From contig CAYYIV010000019.1 of NCBI GenBank assembly GCA_964472095.1, forward strand, positions 26,265 through 90,264: a stretch of DNA of 64,000 nucleotides. Direction: 5' to 3'. Shown one piece after another: positions 25,812-34,797 of the stretch; within the stretch, counting starts at the first letter, position 1, and every line of letters begins with the position of its first letter. Origin of the DNA: Pelagibius sp964472095 (GTDB lineage: Bacteria; Pseudomonadota; Alphaproteobacteria; Kiloniellales; Kiloniellaceae). Under the pieces are notes generated by a model. That model was not told where the DNA came from and did no database searches. It saw nothing but the letters and a program-made list of their open reading frames with translations. Position numbers and translations under genes: made by a program.

Positions 25812-26573
25812 ATGAGGCCAGAACGAACCACAGACGGGCTCCTGACGGCGGACCCCCCTTCTTTCGGTCCGCTGCAGAACTTCTACGTTCTCGAACCGAA
25901 CCTCTGCCCCTATCTGTCTGGACGCCTGGAACGCAAGCTGCTGACGGAAATCAGCGGTCCCCAAGCCCAGAGGACTTACGAAGCCTTGACGCAGGCAGGG
26001 TTCCGGCGGAGCCATCGCTTCGCTTACAGGCCGGCCTGCGGCCAGTGCAACGCCTGCACCCCGGTGCGCGTGGTGGTGGATGGCTTCGCGCCTGGGCGAT
26101 CCCTGCGGCGGATCCTGCGCTCCAATGCCGATTTGACTGTGAGCTTCGAACCGGCCCGGGCGACCGTCGAACAGTTTGCCCTGTTCCGCCGCTATATCGA
26201 GTCACGCCATGGCGACGGTGAGATGGCGGGGATGACCGAGCAGGAATATCGCGACATGGTTGAATCCAGCGATATCGACACACGCCTTGCCGAGTTCCGC
26301 GATCCTGCCGGCGATCTGCTGGCGGTTTGCTTGCTGGACTGGCTAAGCGATGGCCTCTCCGCCGTATACAGCTTCTTTGAGCCGGGCGACGCCCGCCGCT
26401 CGCTCGGTACCTTCGTCGTCCTGTCGCTCATCGATGCGGCCAGGCAGGCCGGCAGTGCCCACGTCTATCTCGGATACTGGATCGAAAGCAGCCGCAAAAT
26501 GGCCTACAAGACGCGCTTCCGTCCGCTCGAAGGGCTCGGGTCGGCCGGGTGGCGCCAACTGCGGCAACCGTAG
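25812..26573 (+). CDS. bpt: Bpt/Ate-type leucyl- or arginyl-tRNA--protein transferase
   Basis: The 253-residue aminoacyl-tRNA-protein transferase attaches leucine (Bpt) or arginine (Ate) to N-terminal acidic residues. The ATE_N domain has CPYLSGRLERKL and YRPACGQCNACTPVRV with the conserved cysteines; the ATE_C domain has LDWLSDGLSAVYSFFEP, LGTFVVLSLI and VYLGYWIESSRKMAYK. ATG at 25812 gives the usual family length (about 250). The frame extends 30 codons upstream to 25722 but without homology. It marks proteins for ClpS/ClpAP degradation. It is possibly co-transcribed with the ATP-grasp and alpha-E genes 90 bp upstream. Confidence 0.92.
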   Translation: MRPERTTDGLLTADPPSFGPLQNFYVLEPNLCPYLSGRLERKLLTEISGPQAQRTYEALTQAGFRRSHRFAYRPACGQCNACTPVRVVVDGFAPGRSLRRILRSNADLTVSFEPARATVEQFALFRRYIESRHGDGEMAGMTEQEYRDMVESSDIDTRLAEFRDPAGDLLAVCLLDWLSDGLSAVYSFFEPGDARRSLGTFVVLSLIDAARQAGSAHVYLGYWIESSRKMAYKTRFRPLEGLGSAGWRQLRQP

Positions 26574-26759
26574 CCGAAGGCGGTAGCGGCACGACCTCGA
26601 AAAGCGGCCGCGCAATTGATCGCCCCAGTTGCACGGAAGAGCATCGGCGCCTATTCTCGGTCCGCGTCTTTTGGGCAAACGCAAGCGTCTTGGGTCGGGC
26701 TGAAAGAGCGGCCTTCATATCAACGATAGCCTGAAGCGGCTACTGCGGGGAGGAAACGA

Positions 26760-27863
26760 ATGAAACGTCGTCAATTTATGCGGAGTGCGGCAACCGCCGC
26801 CGCGGCAGGTGCTGTCGCCGCATCGAGCTTTCCGGCGCCGGCTATCTCACAAGGGCTGATGAAGTGGCGCATGCAAACGACTTGGCCCAAGAACTTCCCG
26901 GGCCTCGGCACCGGCGCGAACAAGCTGGCTGAGTTCATCGGTGCGGCGTCCGGCGGCAAGCTGACGGTCGAAGTCTACGGCGGCGGAGAAATCGTCCCCC
27001 CCTTCGAGACGATGGACGCAGTCGCCAACGGCACCATCGAAATGGGCCATGGCGCCCCCTACTACTGGCAAGGCAAGGTCTCGGCCAGCCAGTTCATCGC
27101 CTCTATTCCCTTCGGCCTCAATGCCCAGGAACAGAATGCCTGGATCCAGTTCGGCGGTGGCCAGGAACTCGCCGACAAAGTCTACCGCGAACTGGGCTGC
27201 AAGTTCTTTGCCTCAGGCAACACGGGGGTCCAGGCCGGCGGCTGGTTCAACAAGGAAATCAATTCCTTGGAAGACTACAAAGGCCTGAAGATGCGCATCC
27301 CCGGCCTCGGTGGCGCCGTCGTCAAGGCGGCCGGCGGCAATGTCGTCAATCTGCCCGGCGGCGAGATTCCGCCGGCACTCCAATCCGGCGCGATCGATGC
27401 AACCGAGTGGGTCGGCCCCTATAACGATCTGGCTTTCGGCCTCTACAAGAGCGCCAAGTTCTACTACTACCCAGGCTGGCATGAGCCAGCGACTCTGCTC
27501 GACAATTTCATCAACCTCAATTCCTGGAACAGTCTTTCGGATGACCTCAAGGCCGTCGTGGCTGCCGCCAATGCCTACGCCAATTCGTTTGTGCTGAACG
27601 AGTTCGTCGCCAAGAACAACGGCGCGCTCAATACGCTGGTCAGCGAGCACGGCGTCATCCTCAAGAAATTCCCGGACGAGGTGCTGAATGCGCTCGGCGC
27701 CCTCTCGGGGCAGGTGATGGGGGACCTGGCTGCCGCCGACCCGCTGAGCGGAGAGGTAATGGACTCGATCACCAGCTTCCGCAAGCAGTCCATCGCCTAT
27801 GCCAAGGTCTCCGATCAGGCGTTCTACAATGCCCGTGGCTTGCCCTTCAAATGGATTGAATAG
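26760..27863 (+). CDS. takP: TRAP transporter substrate-binding protein, TakP-like
   Basis: The 367-residue DctP-family receptor has a twin-arginine signal (KRRQFMRS, cleavage near PAPAIS). Its body starts LMKWRMQTTWPKNFPGLGTGANKLAEFI. Segments such as EVYGGGEIVPPFE, ATEWVGPYNDLAFGLYK and YYPGWHEPATLLD closely recall TakP of Rhodobacter, which binds 2-oxo acids with Na+. GGGGAGGAAACGA precedes the ATG. It stands alone on the plus strand; the matching DctQ/DctM-like permease genes are on the minus strand 1-3 kb downstream, beyond a terminator, a GFA gene and a transposase remnant. Confidence 0.9.
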   Translation: MKRRQFMRSAATAAAAGAVAASSFPAPAISQGLMKWRMQTTWPKNFPGLGTGANKLAEFIGAASGGKLTVEVYGGGEIVPPFETMDAVANGTIEMGHGAPYYWQGKVSASQFIASIPFGLNAQEQNAWIQFGGGQELADKVYRELGCKFFASGNTGVQAGGWFNKEINSLEDYKGLKMRIPGLGGAVVKAAGGNVVNLPGGEIPPALQSGAIDATEWVGPYNDLAFGLYKSAKFYYYPGWHEPATLLDNFINLNSWNSLSDDLKAVVAAANAYANSFVLNEFVAKNNGALNTLVSEHGVILKKFPDEVLNALGALSGQVMGDLAAADPLSGEVMDSITSFRKQSIAYAKVSDQAFYNARGLPFKWIE

Positions 27864-28063
27864 CGTGGCACCCGTCGCTGATGCCTGATTGCGGGCACAA
27901 AAAAAGAGGCCGGCGGGTTACCCCGCCGGCCTTTCTCATAAGTGAGCATTTCGTTGATGGCTACCGCAAGGCCGGACTTCCGAAGTGTGGCGCCGGCGTG
28001 GTCGAAGGCGCCGTCCTCGAGCATCTGGTTCGAGATGTCGACCAAGGCATACATCTCGGTCAC
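27824..28063 (-). CDS. small hypothetical ORF overlapping the takP terminator
   Basis: The first 43 codons (MTEMYALVDISNQMLEDGAF...) show the third-position G/C bias of real genes here. The later part runs through the terminator hairpin and into the end of takP antisense (KGRRGNPPASFF...), which looks non-coding. It starts 33 bp after the stop of the GFA gene on the same strand. It is probably a short gene or 5' remnant whose original 3' end was lost. Not recognised as any family. Confidence 0.3.
   Translation of the reverse strand: MTEMYALVDISNQMLEDGAFDHAGATLRKSGLAVAINEMLTYEKGRRGNPPASFFVPAIRHQRRVPRYSIHLKGKPRAL
27906..27936. terminator. bidirectional Rho-independent terminator after takP
   Basis: The 10-bp stem GGCCGGCGGG (27908-27917) / CCCGCCGGCC (27922-27931) with loop TTAC is followed by TTTCT on plus and preceded by an A-run (about 27899-27907) that reads as a T-run on minus. 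It can end takP transcription and minus-strand transcription coming from the GFA side. Confidence 0.85.
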
Positions 28064-28095
28064 TCGTAACGGCGCCTTCGCACCGTTCGTGCGAC

Positions 28096-28488
28096 CTACT
28101 CCTCAAAGCGACCCGTGGCATCACGATCGCGCTCGTATCGTCTCGTGAGCGGAAACGACGGCAACCAGGACTCGCGACGGACGATCCAGCTTTCGTAGGT
28201 TGGCATCAGTTGGTCAGGAGCATCCAGGGACCCTAGGTTCACTTCGATTTCGTCGGCGGTGCGTGCGAAAATGGACGAGCCGCAGCGGGGACAGAAAAAC
28301 CGCCCGGCGTAGTCGCGTGTTTCGCCATCGATCGCCACCGCATTCTGAGGGAAGATCGCGGAAGCGTGAAAAAGGGCTCCGTGATGCTTGCGACAGTCGA
28401 GACAGTGACAAATGCCGACTCGGTATGGGAGTCCCGACGCCACAATTCGGACGTTGCCGCACAGGCAACCGCCCGTGAATCGGTCCAT
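28096..28488 (-). CDS. GFA family (CENP-V/GFA domain) zinc protein
   Basis: This 130-residue protein of the glutathione-dependent formaldehyde-activating (GFA) family has zinc ligands in GGCLCGNVR, ICHCLDCRKHHGALF and FCPRCGSSIF. The spacing matches the eight-cysteine GFA fold. Activity on formaldehyde-glutathione adducts is known for the type member only; most homologues are unassigned. It sits between takP and the takQM permease genes without evident link to transport, next to a transposase relic, so it may have come in by insertion. Confidence 0.9.
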   Translation of the reverse strand: MDRFTGGCLCGNVRIVASGLPYRVGICHCLDCRKHHGALFHASAIFPQNAVAIDGETRDYAGRFFCPRCGSSIFARTADEIEVNLGSLDAPDQLMPTYESWIVRRESWLPSFPLTRRYERDRDATGRFEE

Positions 28489-28562
28489 GCTGCGTCTCCT
28501 CTAAACCGACAGTTACCAAGTATTCTTCATGTTCCGCACAATCAAACAAGATCTCACCAATT

Positions 28563-28801
28563 TTAGAAGAACCATTTTTCTGAGACCACCGGGCGCCGAC
28601 GACTTTGATAATAACGCCGAACATGGTTCGGTAGACTGCCAACAGAGCAGGTACGCAGATGGGCGATACAATCCTGGAGAACGGCGTTCCCCTTGAGGCG
28701 GATGGCGTAGGGAAAGTCATCGGCTTCCAGAAACTCATAGATGCCCGGTGAAGCAAAGGCGGCATCCCCTTGGACGTAGCGGTGCAGGCTCCGTTCCCGT
28801 T
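28563..28801 (-). pseudogene. decayed IS1380/IS4-type transposase fragment
   Basis: Translating the minus strand from 28801 gives ERSLHRYVQGDAAFASPGIY, then EFLEADDFPYAIRLKGNAVL and VRRYY, ending at TAA 28563. This is the catalytic region of DDE transposases of the IS1380-like group (RxDAAFA...YEFLEA...YAIRL...VLQ). No start, no N-terminal half and no C-terminal half remain. The segment after VRRYY jumps to RRRPVVSEKW, suggesting an internal deletion. It marks an old insertion beside the takM permease gene. Confidence 0.7.
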
Positions 28802-28836
28802 AACACCAGCAGCTCGCTAGGCGCAAACTCTGATGT

Positions 28837-30420
28837 TCATTTGAACAGCACTCCCGGCAAGTAGGTGGCCATAGCCGGGAAAGCTGCGATCAGGGTCAAG
28901 CCAACGATCTGGATCATCACGAAGGGAATGATGCCGCGATAGATATCCATCGTGGTCACTCCCGGTGGTGCCACGCCGCGCAAGTAGAACAGCGCGAAAC
29001 CAAAGGGTGGCGTCAGGAACGAGGTTTGCAGATTGACTGCGATCATCACGCCAAGCCAGATCGGATCGAGGCCCATGGTGAGCAACACCGGCCCAACGAT
29101 CGGCACCACCACGAAAACGATCTCGATGAAGTCGAGGAAAAAACCCATGACGAACATCAAGGTCATGACCACCAGCATGGCACCGAAAGCGCCGCCCGGC
29201 ATCGACTTCAGCACGTCCTCGACGATCTGGTCGCCGCCGAGACCGCGAAACACCAGCGAGAAGACTGAAGCCCCGAGCAGAATGACGAAGACCATGGCGG
29301 AGATTTTCACTGTCGCCTGCATCACTTCGGAAAGGATGCCGCTGCGATAGACGCGCTTTAGCGATATGGCAACACCGAAGGCCATGGCCAGGATGCAGAG
29401 ACCAGCCACAATCGCCGCCAAGGCGTCCGCTACAGGCACTTCATTGCGCTGCATGCGCAGATCGAAATTGGTGACCAGAGGTACCAGCACCACCATGCAA
29501 CCTGCCGCCACGTAGATCGGCCATGCTTTGCCCTCACCTTCGGCCACGGCCCGGCCCGCCAGCAACAGCGCCCCGATACAGCCGATCGAGGCGGCCTCCG
29601 TTGGCGTTGCCAGTCCGAATAGGATCGATCCCAAGACAAGGACGATCAGGGCCGCCGGCGGCACCAGCACGCGCAGGATGCGAAGCCCCAGCCGTTCGGT
29701 ATCGCCCGCCTCCCGCGCCACCGGGGGGCAGGCCTCCGGCCGAAGCCAACCGATAAAGAGGATCCAGAGCATGTAGAGGCCGACCAGCATCATGCCGGGA
29801 AGGAAAGCGCCGGCGAAGAGATCGATGACCGAAACCGGGTTCGGAGCAAAGTTGCCCAAAGCCAGCTGCGCCTCGGTGTTGGCGCCCTGCAGGATATCGC
29901 CAAGCAGAACCAGCACGATAGACGGTGGGATGATCTGCCCTAGGGTGCCTGAGGCACAGATGGTACCGCAGGCGATTTTCGGATCGTAGCCGGCTTTCAG
30001 CATCGACGGCAGCGACAGCAGGCCCATGGTGACGACCGTGGCGCCGACGATCCCGGTCGAAGCCGCGAGAAGCATGCCCACGAAGATCACGGAAAGGCCG
30101 AGGCCGCCGCGCAGTTTGCCGAACATGAATCCCATGGTCTCGAGCAGCTGCTCGGCAATCCTCGAGCGCTCCAGCATGACCCCCATGAAGACGAACAACG
30201 GGACGGCCACCAGGAGTTCGTTCACCATGACGCCGAAGTAGCGCGAAGCCAGACCGCCCAGGAGCCGCATGTCGAAAATGTCGAGCGCCAGGCCGAGAAA
30301 GGCGAAGGCCAGGGCAACGCCGCCGAGCGTAAAGGCCACCGGATAGCCCAGCAACAACACTACGCAGGCCGTCGCGAACATGACGAGGGAAAGAACTTCC
30401 CCGAGCAATACAGGATCCAT
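28837..30420 (-). CDS. takM: TRAP transporter large permease, TakM-like (DctM)
   Basis: The 527-residue permease of the DctM family is longer than the DctM at 5928-7256, with an extra pair of helices in the middle (about 295-355), as in TakM-type proteins. Motifs are AVPLFVFMGVMLERS, LLAASTGIVGATVVTMGLLSL, IPPSIVLVLLGD and a C-terminal TPPFGFALFYLRGVAP. The start lies 3 bp after the dctQ-like stop. It probably serves the TakP-like receptor at 26760-27863; no other TRAP receptor is near. Substrate is likely a 2-oxo acid by analogy. Confidence 0.92.
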   Translation of the reverse strand: MDPVLLGEVLSLVMFATACVVLLLGYPVAFTLGGVALAFAFLGLALDIFDMRLLGGLASRYFGVMVNELLVAVPLFVFMGVMLERSRIAEQLLETMGFMFGKLRGGLGLSVIFVGMLLAASTGIVGATVVTMGLLSLPSMLKAGYDPKIACGTICASGTLGQIIPPSIVLVLLGDILQGANTEAQLALGNFAPNPVSVIDLFAGAFLPGMMLVGLYMLWILFIGWLRPEACPPVAREAGDTERLGLRILRVLVPPAALIVLVLGSILFGLATPTEAASIGCIGALLLAGRAVAEGEGKAWPIYVAAGCMVVLVPLVTNFDLRMQRNEVPVADALAAIVAGLCILAMAFGVAISLKRVYRSGILSEVMQATVKISAMVFVILLGASVFSLVFRGLGGDQIVEDVLKSMPGGAFGAMLVVMTLMFVMGFFLDFIEIVFVVVPIVGPVLLTMGLDPIWLGVMIAVNLQTSFLTPPFGFALFYLRGVAPPGVTTMDIYRGIIPFVMIQIVGLTLIAAFPAMATYLPGVLFK

Positions 30421-30423
30421 CGC

Positions 30424-30969
30424 CTAGATCGGTCCCGTCTCTTCTTTTTCCGGCTGAAACTCCGGATGCCCCGTTAGTACCAGGAAACTTCGGGCCATGA
30501 GGGAAAGGCCCTGAAGACCGACCAGGAGGCAGAACAACAGAATAACCGACTTCAGCATGAATAGGGCCGGCAGGCCGCCGGCCTCACGCGACGTTTCCAA
30601 ACGGAGCCAGGAGTCCAGCACATAGCCGTAGCTGGTATAGACAACGACGACGACCAACGGCAGGAGCAGCAGCAGTGATCCGAAGAGATCGATGATGGCC
30701 TTGTAGCGGGCACTGTTGGGCCGATAGAAGATATCCACTCGGACATGCCCATTGTGCAGCAGCGTGTATCCAGCACCGATCATGAAAACGATGCCATGGA
30801 GCCAGACGTAGGACTCCTGCAGCCAGACCCAGCCGATGGCATAGACGTAGCGCAAGATCACGACTGCGAAGGTGATCAATACCATCAGCAGCGTAAGCCA
30901 AGCGACCGCGCGTCCGATCCGCTCGTTGAGACGGTCGATCAAATTAACAAAGGCGACAAGAACGCTCAC
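30424..30969 (-). CDS. takQ: TRAP transporter small permease, TakQ-like (DctQ)
   Basis: The 181-residue protein has four helices. The first is AWLTLLMVLITFAVVILRYVY and is followed by the DctQ signature WLQESYVWLHG, then NGHVRVDIFYR and two C-terminal helices. It precedes the large permease by 3 bp, forming a QM pair. No receptor gene is attached on this strand; the TakP-like receptor is on the opposite strand downstream. Confidence 0.9.
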   Translation of the reverse strand: MSVLVAFVNLIDRLNERIGRAVAWLTLLMVLITFAVVILRYVYAIGWVWLQESYVWLHGIVFMIGAGYTLLHNGHVRVDIFYRPNSARYKAIIDLFGSLLLLLPLVVVVVYTSYGYVLDSWLRLETSREAGGLPALFMLKSVILLFCLLVGLQGLSLMARSFLVLTGHPEFQPEKEETGPI

Positions 30970-31206
30970 GTTGACGTCGAAGCCCCAATGAAGAGATCGA
31001 TCCCATCGGCAACCTTAAGTTCAGCAACCTTGCGTAAAGTGGACGGCTTCAGGCTTGAGTGGGCCTGCGACCTTTGCCTAACTGCTTACTGCTGATTTTC
31101 CGGTGCTGTGCCAGCTTCCCGAAGTCCCTGTTGTAATTTTTATTTCGCGTTGTTTGGGCGCTTATAAGCCGCGATCGTGGCTCCGACAACGAAGAAATGC
31201 CACAAA

Positions 31207-33429
31207 TCAACCGAATTTGTTCGATCTGGGGAAACCATTCGGAGGCAAACGACCGGCCTGGGCCCTTTTGCCGAGCCAGGCCCTCAGGTCCGTCTCGGTC
31301 CGCGTCCGTCCCGCGCCGGCTGCCCAGCCGAGCCCCTCCTTTCGGTTGAAGGTCTTGGCATCGGACAGCCCGCCATCCTTGTACTTCTGCAGGATGACAC
31401 CCCGGCCCCTGGTCATCTCCGGCATTTCGGCGATGGGAAAGAGCAGCAGTTTGCGATTCTCGCCGACGACCGCCACATGATCTCCCTCCACCGGACGGCA
31501 GACGGTCGCCTCCACGCCATCGCCGGGGTTCAGGACCTGCTTGCCGTTCTTGGTCTGCGCGATCACCTCGTCTTCCGGAACAAGGAAGCCGCGTCCATCA
31601 GAGGAAGCGACGAGCAATTTCCGGCCGGGCTCGTGGACGAAAACAGCGACGATATCCTGGTCGTTCGGCAAGCCCATCATAAGACGCAATGGCTCGCCGA
31701 AGCCGCGCCCGCCGGGCAGCTTGTCGACACCCAGGGTGTAAAATCGCCCATTGGTGGCAAAGACAAGCAGCTTGTCGGTGGTCTGGGCCCAGACCACAAA
31801 GCGCTCCCGATCGCCCTCCTTGTACTTGGCGTCAGAGACATCTTCCTGATGGCCCTTCAGCGTCCGCACCCAGCCCATGGCCGAACAGAGCACCGTCACC
31901 GGTTCCCGATCGACCACGGCTTCCAGAGGGATCACCACGTCCGAAGGACGAGCTCCGATTTCCGTGCGCCTCTTACCCAGGGTGGTCTTGGTCCCGAAAC
32001 GTGCCTTGATATCTTTGACCTGATCACCGATCACCACCCAGCGGCGGCTCTCATCCTTCATCAGCTGCCGAAGCTCCTTCTGCTCCTTCGACAGAGCGGC
32101 ATGCTCCTCGCGGATGGTGATCTCTTCCAGCTTGCGCAGGGCGCGCAGGCGCATGTTGAGGATTGCTTCGGCCTGCAGATCGCTCAGCTTCCAGCGCTTC
32201 ATCATCCTCGCCTTGGGATCATCCTCTTCGCGGATGATCCGGATCACCTCGTCGATGTTGAGGTAGGCAATCAGGTAGCCTGCAAGTACCTCAAGGCGAT
32301 GCTCGATCTTGTCGAGCCGATGCTGAGTCTGACGCTTCAGAACCTCGTGGCGATGGTCAAGAAAAGCACGCAGGACTTCGCGCAGATTCATCACGCGCGG
32401 AGTATTGTCGGCAGCCAGCACATTCATGTTTAGGCTGGCGCGAGTCTCAAGATCGGTCTGCCGGAAAAGAGATTCCATCAGCACCTCAGGATCCACGTTC
32501 CGGCTCTTCGGCTCGAGGACCAGGCGAACCTCATCGGTCGACTCGTCACGAACGTCCGCAAGCATGCCGAGTTTCTTGGCCAAAAGCAGCTCGGCAATTT
32601 TCTCGATCAGGCGCGACTTCTGGACCTGAAAGGGGATTTCCGTGACGACGACTTGGAACCCGCCGCCCTTGATCTTCTCCAGTTCCCAGCGCGCGCGCAG
32701 GCGGAAAGAGCCCTTGCCTGTCTTGTATGCCTCAAGGATGCCTTCCCTGCCCTCGACGAGAACGCCGCCGGTCGGAAAATCAGGGCCCGGCATAAGTTCG
32801 ACAAGCTTATCGATGGTGGCATTCGGTGCCATGATGACATGCAGCAGAGCATCGCAGATCTCACCGACGTTGTGCGGTGGGATCGAGGTTGCCATGCCAA
32901 CCGCAATGCCTTGTGCACCATTGGCAAGCAGGTTCGGAAAGCCCCCCGGCAGCACGACCGGCTCTTCGGCTTCGCCGTCATAGGTCGGTCGGAAATCGAC
33001 GGCGTCCTCGTCGATGCCGTCCAGCAGCGCGGCCGCATATTCTGTAAGGCGCGCCTCGGTGTAACGCATCGCCGCGGCGTTATCGCCATCAATGTTGCCG
33101 AAGTTGCCCTGACCATCGATCAGCGGAAAGCGGAGGGAGAAATCCTGCGCGAGGCGAACCAGCGCGTCGTAGATCGACTGATCGCCGTGCGGATGGAATT
33201 TGCCGATCACATCGCCGACGACGCGGGCGGACTTCTTGAAGCCCGTATTGGGGTCGAGGCGCAGTTGACGCATGGCAAAGAGCAGGCGCCGATGGACAGG
33301 CTTCAAGCCATCGCGCACGTCCGGCAGCGAGCGCGCCATGATGGTCGATAGGGCATAGGAAAGATAGCGCTCCGACAAGGCGTCTGAGAGCTTCACGTCA
33401 CGGATTTCACCAGCTGGGAGAGCGGCCAT
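31207..33429 (-). CDS. parC: DNA topoisomerase IV subunit A
   Basis: The 740-residue ParC decatenates daughter chromosomes together with ParE. The start at ATG 33429 (MAALPAGEIRDVKLSDAL) is chosen over an in-frame extension to 33474. The breakage-reunion domain contains the quinolone region HPHGDQSIYDALV (79-91), typical for alphaproteobacterial ParC, and catalytic Tyr123 in AAMRYTEARL. A tower and coiled coil with LRALRKLEEITI follow, then a C-terminal beta-pinwheel (about 490-735) with degenerate blades. It is the last gene of the long minus-strand core operon. Confidence 0.94.
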   Translation of the reverse strand: MAALPAGEIRDVKLSDALSERYLSYALSTIMARSLPDVRDGLKPVHRRLLFAMRQLRLDPNTGFKKSARVVGDVIGKFHPHGDQSIYDALVRLAQDFSLRFPLIDGQGNFGNIDGDNAAAMRYTEARLTEYAAALLDGIDEDAVDFRPTYDGEAEEPVVLPGGFPNLLANGAQGIAVGMATSIPPHNVGEICDALLHVIMAPNATIDKLVELMPGPDFPTGGVLVEGREGILEAYKTGKGSFRLRARWELEKIKGGGFQVVVTEIPFQVQKSRLIEKIAELLLAKKLGMLADVRDESTDEVRLVLEPKSRNVDPEVLMESLFRQTDLETRASLNMNVLAADNTPRVMNLREVLRAFLDHRHEVLKRQTQHRLDKIEHRLEVLAGYLIAYLNIDEVIRIIREEDDPKARMMKRWKLSDLQAEAILNMRLRALRKLEEITIREEHAALSKEQKELRQLMKDESRRWVVIGDQVKDIKARFGTKTTLGKRRTEIGARPSDVVIPLEAVVDREPVTVLCSAMGWVRTLKGHQEDVSDAKYKEGDRERFVVWAQTTDKLLVFATNGRFYTLGVDKLPGGRGFGEPLRLMMGLPNDQDIVAVFVHEPGRKLLVASSDGRGFLVPEDEVIAQTKNGKQVLNPGDGVEATVCRPVEGDHVAVVGENRKLLLFPIAEMPEMTRGRGVILQKYKDGGLSDAKTFNRKEGLGWAAGAGRTRTETDLRAWLGKRAQAGRLPPNGFPRSNKFG

Positions 33430-33518
33430 GGAAGACGTCACGACTCCGGAAGAGACTACCAGATATAGTAGCAATCATCCCCTTGAAGGCAACAGATTGC
33501 CAAGGGAATCTGCGGATT

Positions 33519-34769
33519 CTAGAACCGATCGACCCGGTAGGGGGCCATGTCGATGCCCGGATCGCGCTCTGCCAGCAGCGCCGCGACAAGGACAGCGGTG
33601 CGGGCACCCAGGCTCAGACCGATGTGTCCGTGACCGAAGGCGAAGATCGCATTGCGATGGCGCGGAGAGCGGCCGATCACCGGGACAGAGTCCGGCATCG
33701 AGGGGCGATAGCCCATCCAGAGGCTTTGCTCTCGCCGATCAAGCCCGGGAAACCAGCGACTGGCATTTCGATACAGCACCTCGGCACGTTGCCAGTTGGG
33801 TGCGGCGTGGAGGCCGCCCAGCTCTACTGTGCCGGCAATGCGCAGGCCGTTCTCGAGAGGCGTACAGACGAAGCCGCGTTCGGTCGAGTAGACCGGCAAT
33901 CGCAACTCGGCCCCGGCATGCGGCAGGGTCAGATGGTAGCCCCGCTCGGTATCGAGGAGGGCCGGGCTGCCGAGCATCGCCGCCAGGGGTTTCGACCAGG
34001 CGCCCGCGGCGAGCACGATGCCGCTGCAGGCAATAACCCCAGCCTCGGTGACGACTGCCCGAACCCCGCCGTCGTCCTGTTCGAAGCCGACAACCGTTTG
34101 GCGGAGGATTTCCCCACCAAGCCGTTGGAAGGTCCCCGCAAGCTCCGTCACGAAGCGGTAGTTGTTCACCGTGTGCGCGACGTCCGGATAGAACACGCCA
34201 CGGTGGAAGATTGGCGCAAGGCTGGGTTCAAGCTGCCTGATTTCCTCGGGTTGAATCACCTCCAGATTCACACCTCGCCGGCGCTGCAACTCCAGCTTCC
34301 GCTCATAGCGCCTGAATCCGGCCTCGGTCTCGTAGACTGAAACCCAGCCGCTGCGACGGATCATGTCGCGGATGCCAGCCGCCTCCAGGAGCGGGTCGTA
34401 GGCAGCCAGAGCTCCCTTCAACAGGGACCGCAGGGCGATAGAAACCTCCTCCACCCTTTCCGGCGTGCTGGCACGAATGAAGTGGTACAGCCAGGGAGCA
34501 ATCTGCGGCAGGTAGGACCAGCGGAGTGCCAGGGGGCCCAGTGGATCCATCAACATGCCGGGCACCTGCCAGGCGACGCCTGGGCTCTGGACCGGGATCA
34601 CCGCCTCTTCGGTGATGACCGATCCGTTGCCGAAGGACGTGCCTTCCCCCGGCGCGCCACGGTCAACCAGAACAACGCGGCGACCTTCACGCAGCAGATA
34701 GAGCGCGCAGCAGACACCGACGATGCCCGCCCCGACAACGACAACAGGGTCTTTCGCGTTTGTAGACAT
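33519..34769 (-). CDS. FAD-dependent D-amino-acid dehydrogenase-like oxidoreductase
   Basis: The 416-residue DAO-family flavoprotein starts at ATG 34769 (MSTNAKDPVVVVGAGIVGVC), directly before the Rossmann motif GxGxxG. Later motifs include SFGNGSVITEEAVIP, VLAAGAWSKPLA, and the C-terminal FAD-contact FGHGHIGLSLGARTA, all as in DadA. It deaminates D-amino acids to 2-oxo acids at the membrane, feeding the respiratory chain, if the assignment is right. It is wedged between recO and parC in an otherwise core operon, with 28 bp to recO. Sarcosine- or glycine-oxidase-like activity is an alternative. Confidence 0.85.
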   Translation of the reverse strand: MSTNAKDPVVVVGAGIVGVCCALYLLREGRRVVLVDRGAPGEGTSFGNGSVITEEAVIPVQSPGVAWQVPGMLMDPLGPLALRWSYLPQIAPWLYHFIRASTPERVEEVSIALRSLLKGALAAYDPLLEAAGIRDMIRRSGWVSVYETEAGFRRYERKLELQRRRGVNLEVIQPEEIRQLEPSLAPIFHRGVFYPDVAHTVNNYRFVTELAGTFQRLGGEILRQTVVGFEQDDGGVRAVVTEAGVIACSGIVLAAGAWSKPLAAMLGSPALLDTERGYHLTLPHAGAELRLPVYSTERGFVCTPLENGLRIAGTVELGGLHAAPNWQRAEVLYRNASRWFPGLDRREQSLWMGYRPSMPDSVPVIGRSPRHRNAIFAFGHGHIGLSLGARTAVLVAALLAERDPGIDMAPYRVDRF

Positions 34770-34797
34770 TAGGAGTGGGGAGAATCCGGGATGGAGT

